Virus record (IMG/VR): IMGVR_UViG_3300019742_000002
Span: 1 to 64,000 of that record
Source: a virus
Strand: one strand, 5' to 3'
Length of the DNA stretch: 64,000 bases
The notes beneath the pieces are model-generated. The model was given only the letters and a program-made list of their open reading frames with translations. It had not been told where the DNA came from and searched no databases. The position numbers were made by a program, and so were the translations under genes. Each line of letters starts with the position of its first letter. The stretch's first letter is position 1. Shown here piece by piece: positions 6,699-15,680 of the stretch.

Positions 6699-9600
6699 AT
6701 GCTAACAATAGTACCGTATCAATTGGATACAATTAAAGAAGATTTAAAAACAAAGGCTGTAGGATTAGGATATACTGACGCTATACAAGAGGGTTCTAAT
6801 ATTTCACAATTAATAAATCTTCTTAGTTATGCTACTTTATACCCTAACTTAAACTTTACTTTTGGATTAAATGAGATGTTTTTAACACAAGCCACTGACA
6901 GAGCTAATGTTCTAAAACACGCAAGAGATAAAGGATATATTAGTAAAAGAATGCAATCGTATCAATATAAAATTAAACTATTGACTAATAAATATGGTGA
7001 AATTACATTAAATAAATACCAACAATTTTCATCTAATGGAAATAATTATATCTATATGGGGGACTCTATCACAAATGTATATGGAAACTATGCTTATATT
7101 AAGCTACTTTCTAACGAATTTAATAATAGCTTAGATAATACCTATATTGATAATATTTTAGAAGAATCTAATATAGTTACAGAAGATGGTCAGGTTTGTT
7201 ATATATATAGCAAAGAGATTGGAACTTCTAACAAATTGTTAATAAAAACATTAGATGATGAGGATTTACCTATATTTTCTACACTTCCAAAAGAAATCTA
7301 TACACACGATGGAACATATTCAGGAGGATATAGAAATCTTCAAAAAGTCGGTGAAATTGATTCTTATATTACCTCTACTGATGGAAATGAATTTAAGATA
7401 CAAATTACAACGGATACACCCGGAGATTTTCCTATATTTACGGAAGTTATTGAAAATAAAGCACTAAATCAAAATGGTTCTATATTTAAGTTTGATACTG
7501 ATGTAGCAAATCCAATCAAATATATAAAATCTATAGTAGTGGACTCCTCATCAGAGAGTATAGATTTACTTAGTGTAGAATATAATGAAGGTGATTATAA
7601 TGCTAGTATACCAACAGGTCAATTATCTATTATAGAAAACCATCCAAATACCGATATATCCACTGATGTAGATTTTAATGCTAATATAGATACTACTCAC
7701 AATATTATAGAATTAACAGGGGTACAATTAGTAAAAGGTTCAAATAATATAGATATATCTACGAACGATTTAAGTTTTATAGGTAATACAATCTCTATAT
7801 TACAACAATCATATCAAGATACTGAATCTAAAATTGTAAGTGGTTCTACTATCCAATTAACACAAGATAATATAGATATAGTTCTTTATGTTATTATTAG
7901 AAGTACCTCATCAACTCTTATAAGTAATTTTAGTTGGACTACCGATGGAGTTATAACAATTTTAGATGAATTTAATGCACCTGATACACAATATGATGGA
8001 TTAAATGTAGATATTGATTTTAAATATATAGAGGATTATACAAATGTTGATGATATTAACATATCCTATACATATAATAACAATACACTTGCAGGTGAAC
8101 CAATAACAGTGACTTATGAATATGATATTGGAGGTGATGGATTCTTAGATAAAAAGTTTTTCTTTAGTGATTTAAGAGGTGAATATTTAGATAATGAGAC
8201 TAATTGGGAAGGTTTTTATGCAAATTCTTTTGACCCCGAAACATCCATATTAACCTTTGATATATCAGGTACTAATAATTTATATGTTAGTATAGAAAAT
8301 AATGGAATTTTTGAAGACCCTTTGCAATTGAATGAAGCTATAGAATCTCCTTATAGAAGGACTAGGTTTTCAAATGGTGTTGTATTCGACGAGAGTACTT
8401 GTTTTGCTTCTATAAATAACACAGAACTAAAAAACACAATAGAGATAGTTGTGAAAGAGGGTGAATTAAGAAGATATAGTGATGTGGATGATTTATCAGA
8501 ACCTTTGTATCCAAATCAAACTTTTATTATTAATAATGATATGGAAGATTCGGGATATTTTATGATAGATGCTGATACTATTGAAAATAATGGTATTGAG
8601 ATGTTTGTAACAAGAACTATAGATGATGGTTCTTTAGTGACTGATGAGGTTTGGACTAAAAGAGAGCTTTTGTTACCTGAGAAAAAACTAGAAGAGGATA
8701 AGACTTTTATTATACTATCTGACTTAAATTACGAAAATTATGTAAATATCTATACTAGATATGCAGGAACAGGAACGGCTTTAGGGTTAGGTTCAACTAT
8801 TAAATTGAATATGATATATTCAAGTGGTTCAAATGGATTTACTAATGATATAATAGAACCTATTGATAATACTGATTTTATTGGAACAATGTATGATGAG
8901 GATTTAAATATCCCTAATATTGTCTATATAGAGGGGTCTGATAAAGAATCCACACAAGATATAAAAGATAATGCTTTATTATTTAACAATACAGCATCAA
9001 GAGCCGTTACCAAAAATGATTATTTAACAATAGTAAATTCTCAGCCATTTATAGGGGATACTGAAATTTGGGGTGGAGAGGATATAGTACCTACACCTGT
9101 ACCCGGTCATATATATATAACGGCTATACCAACATCTAAACCTAGTGATTTTGTTCTAATTAATAATGAGTATATATTAACATCTACTAACACAGATTTA
9201 TTCTACCCTACATATTATCAAATAACAGGTAAAGATAGTTATATAGACTATGATGCAAGTACAGAAGCTGAGGTATTATTTAATATTATAGATAAATATA
9301 AAGTAATGACACTACAATTGGATTATGTTAAAACTATTTATTTAGATTTTAAGTTAGATATAAGGATTCTTAAGAAAACTTTCTTTAAGAGTACTGAGGA
9401 GATAAATGATGAGATGTTTAATAAGATAAAGGATTATTTCTATACTAATATAGAGACATATAACTCAAACTTCTTCAACTCAACAACAACAAAATATATA
9501 GATTCGGTTCTAGGTGATGATTTTGGTTTTGAAATGAATGTAGATTTTAGTGTGGAGTTGTTTGATTATATAGACGACCCCGATAGAGGAGTTTTTACCA

Positions 9601-10469
9601 ACTATAGTATGAATTATTTAGATGATACTCCTTATAACGGTTATAAGGATACCTTTGTGTTTGAAATGCCTATATCACTACCTTTAGACGGATTGTTTGA
9701 GGATAATATAATAGAGTTAGATGGTTCAATAACTTATGGTAATTTAATATATGAAAATTTAACAAATATTAATACAAACGATTTTCTAAAAGTGAATGAT
9801 AGAATATATGTAGGAGGACTGGAAACATCAAACTATAATCCAATTTCAAACTCTAGTTATATAAAATTACCTATAATGTATACCGAAAATAGGAATAGTA
9901 TTGTAGAAGAGTTTGTAGTGGGTGAGTATAATATATACCCTAAGAAAAAGATTATAATTCTTAAGATATTTGTGGATAAATATCTAAATCAAGATAATTA
10001 TGAGCAAAGATATTTGGTTAGTTCTGGTGATTTGGTTCTTGAAGACCCTATATTAAAAAATGGATATGTGAATAATTTTGGTGAATGGATTAGGTTTGAT
10101 ATTGGAGGAGTCCCTGATGAAGTTGGAGATTATTCTGATAATGTAGGGACTCCATTAGATGATTGGATTCCAAGACGATTAATAGATATAGAATTAAGTA
10201 CAAATTTATTGGATGGTTCTTTTAACACAAGTGTTTTAGATTCATATAAAACTAATGAATATTTTACTACACCTATTCCGTTTGGTTATATAAATCAAGA
10301 GAAATACGATATAGACCCTCTTGACATAACTATAGAATATGTAAGAGAGTTACCACTACCAAGAGATTCTTTTATGTCATCTAAAGAATTGTCTATAAAT
10401 CCAAAAGGTGACAATATTGAGAGTTTAAGGAATGTTTTCAATAGATTAAGAGAGGTTAGGTTTATCTAA
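6699..10469 (+). CDS. 6: Baseplate wedge protein gp6, unusually long
   Basis: 1256 aa, against about 660 in T4. The N-terminus matches gp6 (GSNISQLINLLSYATLYPN, then GLNEMFLTQATDRANVLKHA), and the region around residues 750-800 (NNTASRAVTKNDYLTIV) is the baseplate-J type core that makes the inner ring of the wedge. The middle (about residues 100-700) is an expanded, Asp/Asn/Ser/Thr-rich, beta-like insertion absent from T4 gp6. The C-terminus ends RNVFNRLREVRFI. Head-proximal wedge dimers of gp6 link neighbouring wedges in T4. A late promoter lies at 6670. The identity is firm; the insertion's role is unknown. Confidence 0.8.
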   Translation: MLTIVPYQLDTIKEDLKTKAVGLGYTDAIQEGSNISQLINLLSYATLYPNLNFTFGLNEMFLTQATDRANVLKHARDKGYISKRMQSYQYKIKLLTNKYGEITLNKYQQFSSNGNNYIYMGDSITNVYGNYAYIKLLSNEFNNSLDNTYIDNILEESNIVTEDGQVCYIYSKEIGTSNKLLIKTLDDEDLPIFSTLPKEIYTHDGTYSGGYRNLQKVGEIDSYITSTDGNEFKIQITTDTPGDFPIFTEVIENKALNQNGSIFKFDTDVANPIKYIKSIVVDSSSESIDLLSVEYNEGDYNASIPTGQLSIIENHPNTDISTDVDFNANIDTTHNIIELTGVQLVKGSNNIDISTNDLSFIGNTISILQQSYQDTESKIVSGSTIQLTQDNIDIVLYVIIRSTSSTLISNFSWTTDGVITILDEFNAPDTQYDGLNVDIDFKYIEDYTNVDDINISYTYNNNTLAGEPITVTYEYDIGGDGFLDKKFFFSDLRGEYLDNETNWEGFYANSFDPETSILTFDISGTNNLYVSIENNGIFEDPLQLNEAIESPYRRTRFSNGVVFDESTCFASINNTELKNTIEIVVKEGELRRYSDVDDLSEPLYPNQTFIINNDMEDSGYFMIDADTIENNGIEMFVTRTIDDGSLVTDEVWTKRELLLPEKKLEEDKTFIILSDLNYENYVNIYTRYAGTGTALGLGSTIKLNMIYSSGSNGFTNDIIEPIDNTDFIGTMYDEDLNIPNIVYIEGSDKESTQDIKDNALLFNNTASRAVTKNDYLTIVNSQPFIGDTEIWGGEDIVPTPVPGHIYITAIPTSKPSDFVLINNEYILTSTNTDLFYPTYYQITGKDSYIDYDASTEAEVLFNIIDKYKVMTLQLDYVKTIYLDFKLDIRILKKTFFKSTEEINDEMFNKIKDYFYTNIETYNSNFFNSTTTKYIDSVLGDDFGFEMNVDFSVELFDYIDDPDRGVFTNYSMNYLDDTPYNGYKDTFVFEMPISLPLDGLFEDNIIELDGSITYGNLIYENLTNINTNDFLKVNDRIYVGGLETSNYNPISNSSYIKLPIMYTENRNSIVEEFVVGEYNIYPKKKIIILKIFVDKYLNQDNYEQRYLVSSGDLVLEDPILKNGYVNNFGEWIRFDIGGVPDEVGDYSDNVGTPLDDWIPRRLIDIELSTNLLDGSFNTSVLDSYKTNEYFTTPIPFGYINQEKYDIDPLDITIEYVRELPLPRDSFMSSKELSINPKGDNIESLRNVFNRLREVRFI

Positions 10470-10494
10470 CTTTCTCTATCTTTCTCTAATAAAC

Positions 10495-11049
10495 TTATTC
10501 GATTTCATTTGAGTAATCCCAAAATTCATCTACGGTCATATCCATGGCTTCAGGTTTAATATCTATTTTTGGGTTACTCTTTTTAACTTTTCTAACTTTT
10601 GGTAATGTTACATTACTTCTTTTTATTGATAAACCATTACTATTAGATAATCTTATGACTTTATGATTATAAGTATCTTGTAAAATATAATGTTTTGATA
10701 TGTTTATTCTATTCCTTATATCTAAATATCCCACTTTTCCGTTAGTTAATCTAAGAGTTGATATAATAGTTAATATATTATCTTGCCTTGTGATTAGTAT
10801 ATAGTAATCTCTATCTCTCCAATCTTTAAAATTAACAACTATTGAACTATTACCAAAACTTAATAATCCGTACCTTATAGATAATTTAACAATATCCTTA
10901 TAGTCACCTTTCAATAAGTCCATATCCCTTGATGTCAAAGAATCTTCATATCTTCCTTTATATGAATGAATTGATTTATTCACAATTAATGTTTTATGTT
11001 GCATTTCAATTGTAAAATATTTAACACTTTTATGTATAGAGTTTCTCAT
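10495..11049 (-). CDS. Hypothetical protein (184 aa)
   Basis: ATG at 11049 behind AAAGGAAATTT, transcribed from the minus-strand promoter at 11099-11078. It is mostly beta-like in the first 130 residues (KTLIVNKSIHSYKGRYEDS, SSIVVNFKDWRDRDYYILIT), with a basic linker SNVTLPKVRKVKKSNPK and an acidic end. A single early gene lying between two late baseplate genes. No family recognised. Confidence 0.65.
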   Translation of the reverse strand: MRNSIHKSVKYFTIEMQHKTLIVNKSIHSYKGRYEDSLTSRDMDLLKGDYKDIVKLSIRYGLLSFGNSSIVVNFKDWRDRDYYILITRQDNILTIISTLRLTNGKVGYLDIRNRINISKHYILQDTYNHKVIRLSNSNGLSIKRSNVTLPKVRKVKKSNPKIDIKPEAMDMTVDEFWDYSNEIE

Positions 11050-11077
11050 AAATTTCCTTTATCTTTTAATATATCTA

Positions 11078-11111
11078 ATTATATCCACTTAAACTTAAAG
11101 TTTTATAAATA
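11078..11111. promoter_or_regulatory. Divergent early (-) and late (+) promoter pair
   Basis: The minus strand has TTTAAGTTTA (11099-11090) and TATAAT (11083-11078). The plus strand has TATAAATA at 11104-11111, 22 bases before the ATG of 11133. Confidence 0.65.
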
Positions 11112-11132
11112 TCTCTAAAAAGGAGTATAAAT

Positions 11133-13049
11133 ATGGATGAAACTTTAATACCCGAAAATTTTAAAGATATTGATAATATAGCTAAATCTATGGAAATCTA
11201 TACAGAGGGTAGTAAAGAACTAAATAAACTTACTCTAAATCCTATAGATTTACTAGATATTGATTTTCTTATAGACAAATATAATACAACTCTTAATGAA
11301 AATTACAGTAAAATCAAGGAAGAACTTTTCAAGATACACTTAAATGAGGTGTATAATGTCTTTGAACAGGCACAAGAATCAGAAGATATTTACAACAAGC
11401 TTAAAGAGGTTTATAGTTATTATGGAATAACTGATGAGGTAAAGTTAGGGTATCAATTAGAGGATACTATAAATCAAGAATATATAGATTCATCACGAGA
11501 ATACAAAACATCTAAAGGTAGAAAAAAAGCTTTTTATTTCATACACGATATTATAAATAAGGTTAATCTTCAAGAGATAGATAATACAAATTTTATAGAT
11601 ATTATAGAGGGTTCAAATATAGACCCAAATTTACCATATCATTATACAATTAAAACAGCCTTATATAAAGAGGTTGTTGAGGAAACTTTAATACCTCTTG
11701 CTCATCCTTTAGGTTTTATATATTCTTTTATTAAATTTATAGAAACTAGTTTTGAGGATTATTTTAATTTAGATGTTACCGAAGAGATAGGAGACCTTTT
11801 TACCAATTGTTATTCTGAAAGTGGTATTATTCAAACCCCAATAGACGAAACTAATTTCGGTGTACTTTCAAATTATGAAGAAATAACAAGTATCGTAGAT
11901 TCTACCAATAGAGTCGTATTAGATTTTAACGCCATTAACCCTTTTGTACCTCTTGCAATAGAGGATGGTTTTAGATTAGTTAAAGATTATAATGGTTCTT
12001 TATATAAATTCGATAAGCAACTCAAAAAAACAGTAGGATTAGATATAGAGTATCTAAGAATTTCTGAAATAGAGATAGAGGATGGAATGGGTGAATATGA
12101 GATTTTTATGTTTAGTAATGAAATGGACGCTATAGAGCTTATTAGATTCCAACTATATAGAGTACAAGATATTACTGATTTAATTGTTAAATTTAAAATT
12201 AAGGATGATTTACCTAATAAATGGTACATATCTAATATACCTTTGAATAATACCAATATTTATGATGATAGATTATATGATTATAACTTAATAACACCAG
12301 CTAATATTTTTGAGAATGCCTTAGACTATGACGGAAAATTTGTAGAGGAATATACTGATTGTGAGCTTATATTCAATCGTACATATACATATATAGTTAT
12401 CACGGATGATTCGGAATTCACTAATAAAAAACTAAAAAATACCTATGAATATTGGTCAAGATTAACTATGTATAATATACCTCTAGTTTGTACTACATAC
12501 GATTCTATAGACAATCCTTTATACGATTATAATGAATCTATAGAATCTTACTATGCTTATTGTGAAAATACTGAAAATATAAGATATGATGACCCAGATA
12601 ATTCTTATGATGATGAAAATATAGTATATGAAAGTAGTGGACAATTAGGTGTTTATGACGATAATATGATTTATGATGAAGATGGTGTATATGATGATGA
12701 GAATAAAAAACATATATTACATAGATTTGATACAGGGTATAACTCAACATTAGATAATAATAACCTTCCTAGTATTGTTGGTAGAATGGAACACTACTTT
12801 GCACCTGATTACCAAACAGATTTGGACTTAATAAGTTCTCCAACACTTTTACAAGATTACATAGATGGAAATATAGGAAATGATGAGTATTCAGCTAGAG
12901 AGGATTTTATAATGGGTGTTTATATTGGAGGTGTTTTACAAATTGATAATAATATAGGTGCTTTGGTTAGAGATATAAAATATGATGAGATTAATGCTTT
13001 AGGTATAGAGTCTAAATATGATAGTGTTGATGATTTTTATAAATATTAA
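11133..13049 (+). CDS. Virion structural protein, candidate baseplate wedge component (638 aa)
   Basis: Late promoter at 11104 and AAAAAGGAG ribosome site. It follows gene 6, the position of wedge genes 7 and 8 in T4. The first 240 residues are helical; SREYKTSKGRKKAFYFIHDI and PLAHPLGFIYSFIKFI resemble segments of other phage baseplate or tail proteins. The second half is extremely rich in Asp, Tyr and Asn (for example YDDNMIYDEDGVYDDE), like tail proteins that fold with ions. I cannot place it in a named family. A clear terminator follows at 13047. Confidence 0.6.
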   Translation: MDETLIPENFKDIDNIAKSMEIYTEGSKELNKLTLNPIDLLDIDFLIDKYNTTLNENYSKIKEELFKIHLNEVYNVFEQAQESEDIYNKLKEVYSYYGITDEVKLGYQLEDTINQEYIDSSREYKTSKGRKKAFYFIHDIINKVNLQEIDNTNFIDIIEGSNIDPNLPYHYTIKTALYKEVVEETLIPLAHPLGFIYSFIKFIETSFEDYFNLDVTEEIGDLFTNCYSESGIIQTPIDETNFGVLSNYEEITSIVDSTNRVVLDFNAINPFVPLAIEDGFRLVKDYNGSLYKFDKQLKKTVGLDIEYLRISEIEIEDGMGEYEIFMFSNEMDAIELIRFQLYRVQDITDLIVKFKIKDDLPNKWYISNIPLNNTNIYDDRLYDYNLITPANIFENALDYDGKFVEEYTDCELIFNRTYTYIVITDDSEFTNKKLKNTYEYWSRLTMYNIPLVCTTYDSIDNPLYDYNESIESYYAYCENTENIRYDDPDNSYDDENIVYESSGQLGVYDDNMIYDEDGVYDDENKKHILHRFDTGYNSTLDNNNLPSIVGRMEHYFAPDYQTDLDLISSPTLLQDYIDGNIGNDEYSAREDFIMGVYIGGVLQIDNNIGALVRDIKYDEINALGIESKYDSVDDFYKY

Positions 13050-13080
13050 CAAAAGGAAGGCTTAGATATTCCTTTTGTTA
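13047..13080 (+). terminator. Rho-independent terminator after 11133-13049
   Basis: A perfect 12-bp stem (TAACAAAAGGAA with TTCCTTTTGTTA, loop 13059-13068) contains the stop codon in its first arm and is followed by TTTATT. Confidence 0.75.
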
Positions 13081-13103
13081 TTTATTAAATTTTTATACTC
13101 TTT

Positions 13104-13499
13104 CTAGTATCCATTCTCGTAGAAATTCATACCTATACTAATAACATCGTCCCAATTATCGGTGGTATCCACATTATAATCTCCAAAAACATCTATATAA
13201 TTATTACCTCTATCACTAACCTCAATTACGAATAACTTAGTACTACCTCTATTAATTGAATAAGATGGTTTTTCATAAACCTTATACTTTTTTGGATTTC
13301 TTCCATAATCATCATAGACTATATCTTCATCAATACCATCATAAAATACAAGTTCAGTACCTTCAGGTAATTTTTTACCCTTAACAAACTTTTTTAAAAT
13401 TCTCTTCATATTAGAATTTTCCATTCTTGTGATGTTATCACTCTCAGATAATTCACTCTCCATAAATTTAACAAAACCCTCATTTAACTTATTACTCAT
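13104..13499 (-). CDS. Putative internal head protein with capsid-targeting-like N-terminus (131 aa)
   Basis: ATG at 13499 behind AAGGAG. The N-terminus KLNEGFVKFMESELSES is nearly the same as that of gene 15010-15303 and like 48370-48870, whereas the rest differs. In T4 a short Phe-rich N-terminal signal ending at a prohead-protease site sends internal proteins into the prohead. The pattern F..F(M/I/V)...L(S/N)E fits that. It has an early-type promoter at 13560-13539, and a palindromic TATTTATAAATA at 13589-13600 could add a late start. The body is basic then acidic, of unknown fold. The packaging role is inferred. Confidence 0.5.
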   Translation of the reverse strand: MSNKLNEGFVKFMESELSESDNITRMENSNMKRILKKFVKGKKLPEGTELVFYDGIDEDIVYDDYGRNPKKYKVYEKPSYSINRGSTKLFVIEVSDRGNNYIDVFGDYNVDTTDNWDDVISIGMNFYENGY

Positions 13500-13526
13500 T
13501 TATAACTCCTTAATTTTTAATTTCTT

Positions 13527-13594
13527 TAAATGTACCTAATTATAGTCTAATAAACTTAAACTAACTTTAAATACAAAACCTTTTATATTATTTA
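13527..13594. repeat. 68-bp direct repeat, copy 1 (carries an early promoter)
   Basis: Nearly identical to 15331-15398 (I see one mismatch). It holds the minus-strand TTTAAGTTTA (13560-13551) and TATAAT (13544-13539) that drive 13104-13499. The two genes downstream share an N-terminal peptide, so promoter and leader peptide seem to have been duplicated together. Confidence 0.75.
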
Positions 13595-13600
13595 TAAATA
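13589..13600. promoter_or_regulatory. Palindromic late promoter TATTTATAAATA
   Basis: It contains TATAAATA on both strands. On the plus strand (13593-13600) it serves 13619-14215. On the minus strand it could give late transcription of 13104-13499. Confidence 0.6.
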
Positions 13601-13618
13601 TTAACAAAAGGAATTATA

Positions 13619-14215
13619 ATGAACTTAGAAGATAATACAAATGATATAGTCGGTCATTTTAGAATAGAATTAAGAAAAAATGATGGAACTATTGAAGTAT
13701 TTGAAGAAAAGAATTTAATTATGGATACAGCTAGAGAAAATATGGCTAATTTAGTCGGTGGATATTCTTTAGGAAATCCTATCAATAAATTTGTACTTGG
13801 TACTAAAGGTCATATAGGGACTGATGTACTTACATTTAAACCTGTTGGTTCTTACGGTTTTGATTCAACAAGAACTGAATTATTTTCAGAGGAGAGTTCT
13901 GATTATACATATCAAATAGATTTTGATACAGTCTCTAGTAATGATATAGAAACAGATGCTCTAGCTGTTGGGGAGATGCAAGGTTCGGGTGTTACAAGTC
14001 TTTGCTCAGTTACTAGAACAATTTTTGAAAGAAGTGTTAAATTTGAGATAACTATACCAGCAGAAGCAGGAAATCCTATTGACGGTTCTAATGCAATTGG
14101 TTATACAGAAGCAGGATTATATGCTGACAATCTATTGTTTAGTCAAAAGACCCTATCAGTAATTGCCAAAGATGAAACTAGTGAGATATATGTCAGTTGG
14201 ACAATAATATTTTAA
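13619..14215 (+). CDS. Putative virion protein (198 aa)
   Basis: Late promoter at 13593 and AAAAGGAATTATA before the ATG. The layout is one seen in many phage tail or head decoration proteins: a strand-rich N-terminus (GHFRIELRKNDGTIEVFEEK), NKFVLGTKGHIG in the middle, and a C-terminal block GYTEAGLYADNLLFSQKTL ending SWTIIF. The family is usually annotated only as phage structural. It lies between the baseplate genes and the gp26-like gene. Exact location in the particle unknown. Confidence 0.6.
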   Translation: MNLEDNTNDIVGHFRIELRKNDGTIEVFEEKNLIMDTARENMANLVGGYSLGNPINKFVLGTKGHIGTDVLTFKPVGSYGFDSTRTELFSEESSDYTYQIDFDTVSSNDIETDALAVGEMQGSGVTSLCSVTRTIFERSVKFEITIPAEAGNPIDGSNAIGYTEAGLYADNLLFSQKTLSVIAKDETSEIYVSWTIIF

Positions 14216-14219
14216 ATTA

Positions 14220-14227
14220 TATAAATA
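14220..14227 (+). promoter_or_regulatory. Late promoter (TATAAATA) of 14245-14961
   Basis: TATAAATA lies 5 bases after the preceding stop, followed by AAAAAGGAATTAA and the ATG. Confidence 0.6.
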
Positions 14228-14244
14228 AAATAAAAAGGAATTAA

Positions 14245-14961
14245 ATGTTAAAGTATATACAAAAAAAAGAAAAGTTCAATATCAAAATAGGCTCAAAAGA
14301 GGTTAATTATATCAAATGGACAGGTAAACATCAAAGAGATTATCTAATAGCTTTGGAAAAATCAAAAGAAACTGATGTAACCGATAAGATGATTTTTGAT
14401 TCACTTATTAAACCTTGTGTGGATGAAAAAAATATAGTTCTTTCCCAAAATGAACAAAGATTACTTTTAATTGATATGAGAAAAAAGGGGATTGGAGAAA
14501 CTTTTGAGGATGAAATAGAATGTCCTATATGTAAAAATAAGAAAAAAGTTAAATTAAAATTAGATGATATTATAAAAGAATTTAAAGAATCTAAATGGGA
14601 TGTTATCGAAAAGGACGATATAAAGATAACTATTGGAGAAATTAAGAGTAATAAAGATAAAGATATTTTAATTCCATCTAATGGTGCTATAAAATATGTA
14701 TTTAATGATTTTTTCTTGCATATTAAGAGTATTGAATATAATGGTGAAGTTCACGAGGTTAAAAATATAAAAATTGTTGATAAGTTTTTTCAAGATATGC
14801 CGTCGGATGTTTCTATGTACTTTTTTCAAGAGTATGAAAAGATGACTGATAAATTGGTTCTTGAATATGATTTTATTTGTGATAATGAAGATTGTGATAG
14901 TAAGATTGATGAACCTTATGTAGTTAATTATGATAGGATACCTGGGTTTTTGTGGGTGTAG
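14245..14961 (+). CDS. 26: T4-type baseplate hub protein (gp26/gp51-like)
   Basis: 238 aa; T4 gp26 is 208. It shows the plan of the T4 baseplate hub family: an N-terminal beta segment (FNIKIGSKEVNYIKWTGKHQ), a helical part, then ECPICKNKKKVKLKLDDIIK with one CxxC and a later CDNEDCDSK, which together could hold a zinc ion, and a C-terminal YDRIPGFLWV. gp26 helps assemble or guide the central hub in T4. It is placed between baseplate and head genes. The family is likely; whether it is gp26 or gp51 is uncertain. Confidence 0.6.
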   Translation: MLKYIQKKEKFNIKIGSKEVNYIKWTGKHQRDYLIALEKSKETDVTDKMIFDSLIKPCVDEKNIVLSQNEQRLLLIDMRKKGIGETFEDEIECPICKNKKKVKLKLDDIIKEFKESKWDVIEKDDIKITIGEIKSNKDKDILIPSNGAIKYVFNDFFLHIKSIEYNGEVHEVKNIKIVDKFFQDMPSDVSMYFFQEYEKMTDKLVLEYDFICDNEDCDSKIDEPYVVNYDRIPGFLWV

Positions 14962-14972
14962 AATATTAATAT

Positions 14973-14990
14973 AGACCCTCTCGGGTCTTT
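14973..14990 (+). terminator. Rho-independent terminator
   Basis: AGACCC, TCTC loop, GGGTCT, then TTTTATA. It closes the baseplate transcription unit 12 bases after the stop of 14245-14961. Confidence 0.75.
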
Positions 14991-15009
14991 TATAGTTTAA
15001 GTACATTCC

Positions 15010-15303
15010 TTATTTAGAGTCTAACTTTTCTTTATCCTCTAAGTTTAAGAATCTATCCATACTTAGAGAAGCTATAAATCCATCATCAGCTTCAAATACA
15101 AAATTACTACCTATAACATCCATAATTCTATACCATTTACCTACTGTTAATTTATACCTAGCACTACTAGTTCCATCAGGTTTGGTGAGAAGTCTAAGTT
15201 CATCACCTCTTTTAAATTTATAGTTTCTAATATCATATACTTTTCTCTCATTTAATTCCCTCTCTATAAAATCACTAAAACCCTCATTTAATCTTTTTCT
15301 CAT
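15010..15303 (-). CDS. Putative internal head protein, paralogous N-terminus (97 aa)
   Basis: ATG at 15303 behind an AGGGAG ribosome site. The N-terminus RLNEGFSDFIERELNER matches that of 13104-13499 in 10 of 15 positions, and the DNA upstream (15331-15398) is a copy of that gene's promoter region. The remainder looks like a small SH3/KOW-type beta barrel (FKRGDELRLLTKPDGTSS, YRIMDVIGSNFVFEADD). The signal-like peptide plus early promoter suggest a protein packed into the head and injected, as with T4 internal proteins; this is inference. Confidence 0.5.
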   Translation of the reverse strand: MRKRLNEGFSDFIERELNERKVYDIRNYKFKRGDELRLLTKPDGTSSARYKLTVGKWYRIMDVIGSNFVFEADDGFIASLSMDRFLNLEDKEKLDSK

Positions 15304-15330
15304 TTTGTGTACTCCCTGTTTTCTTTTATT

Positions 15331-15398
15331 TAAATGTACCTAATTATAGTCTAATAAACTTAAACTAACTTTAAATACAAAACCTTTTACATTATTTA
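15331..15398. repeat. 68-bp direct repeat, copy 2 (carries an early promoter)
   Basis: Second copy of 13527-13594, with the same TTTAAGTTTA and TATAAT boxes on the minus strand, serving 15010-15303. Here the plus-strand late box is lost: the sequence continues TTACATTATTTACTTT. The last bases overlap the end of gene 15392-15625. Confidence 0.75.
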
Positions 15399-15625
15399 CT
15401 TTTTCTTCTACCTCTACGAACTTTTGGCTCGTCTTCAACAGTTTCAGTATCCTCAACTACAACTTCTAATTCACTAACAGGTTCTTCAATCAATAATTCT
15501 ATTTTTTTAAATTTGCTTTTATTTTTTAAAACAACCTCTACATCATCATTATACATAGCACCTACTTTTATTAATGAAGCTTGTCCATTTACCACTGCCT
15601 TAAATTCCTCTATACATTTATACAT
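15392..15625 (-). CDS. Hypothetical protein (77 aa)
   Basis: ATG at 15625 behind AAGGAGAGTAAAAG. The fold looks like a short beta segment (KCIEEFKAVVNGQASLIKVG), followed by a Val/Glu-rich stretch and a basic tail RRGRRKSK. It is back to back with the portal gene and shares its palindromic late promoter, so it is probably a late gene, possibly a small head protein like T4 gp67 or a DNA-binding one. No clear family. Confidence 0.55.
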   Translation of the reverse strand: MYKCIEEFKAVVNGQASLIKVGAMYNDDVEVVLKNKSKFKKIELLIEEPVSELEVVVEDTETVEDEPKVRRGRRKSK

Positions 15626-15648
15626 CTTTTACTCTCCTTGTTTTATTT

Positions 15649-15660
15649 TATTTATAAATA
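15649..15660. promoter_or_regulatory. Bidirectional palindromic late promoter TATTTATAAATA
   Basis: TATAAATA on the plus strand (15653-15660) serves the portal gene. The same box on the minus strand (15656-15649) serves 15392-15625, 24 bases away. Confidence 0.6.
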
Positions 15661-15680
15661 ATAAAAAAGGAATTTATAAA

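Noticed and set aside
15513-15680. N-terminal extension of the portal protein
   Set aside because: The extension would read through the late promoter and the opposite-strand gene 15392-15625, and lacks similarity to portals.
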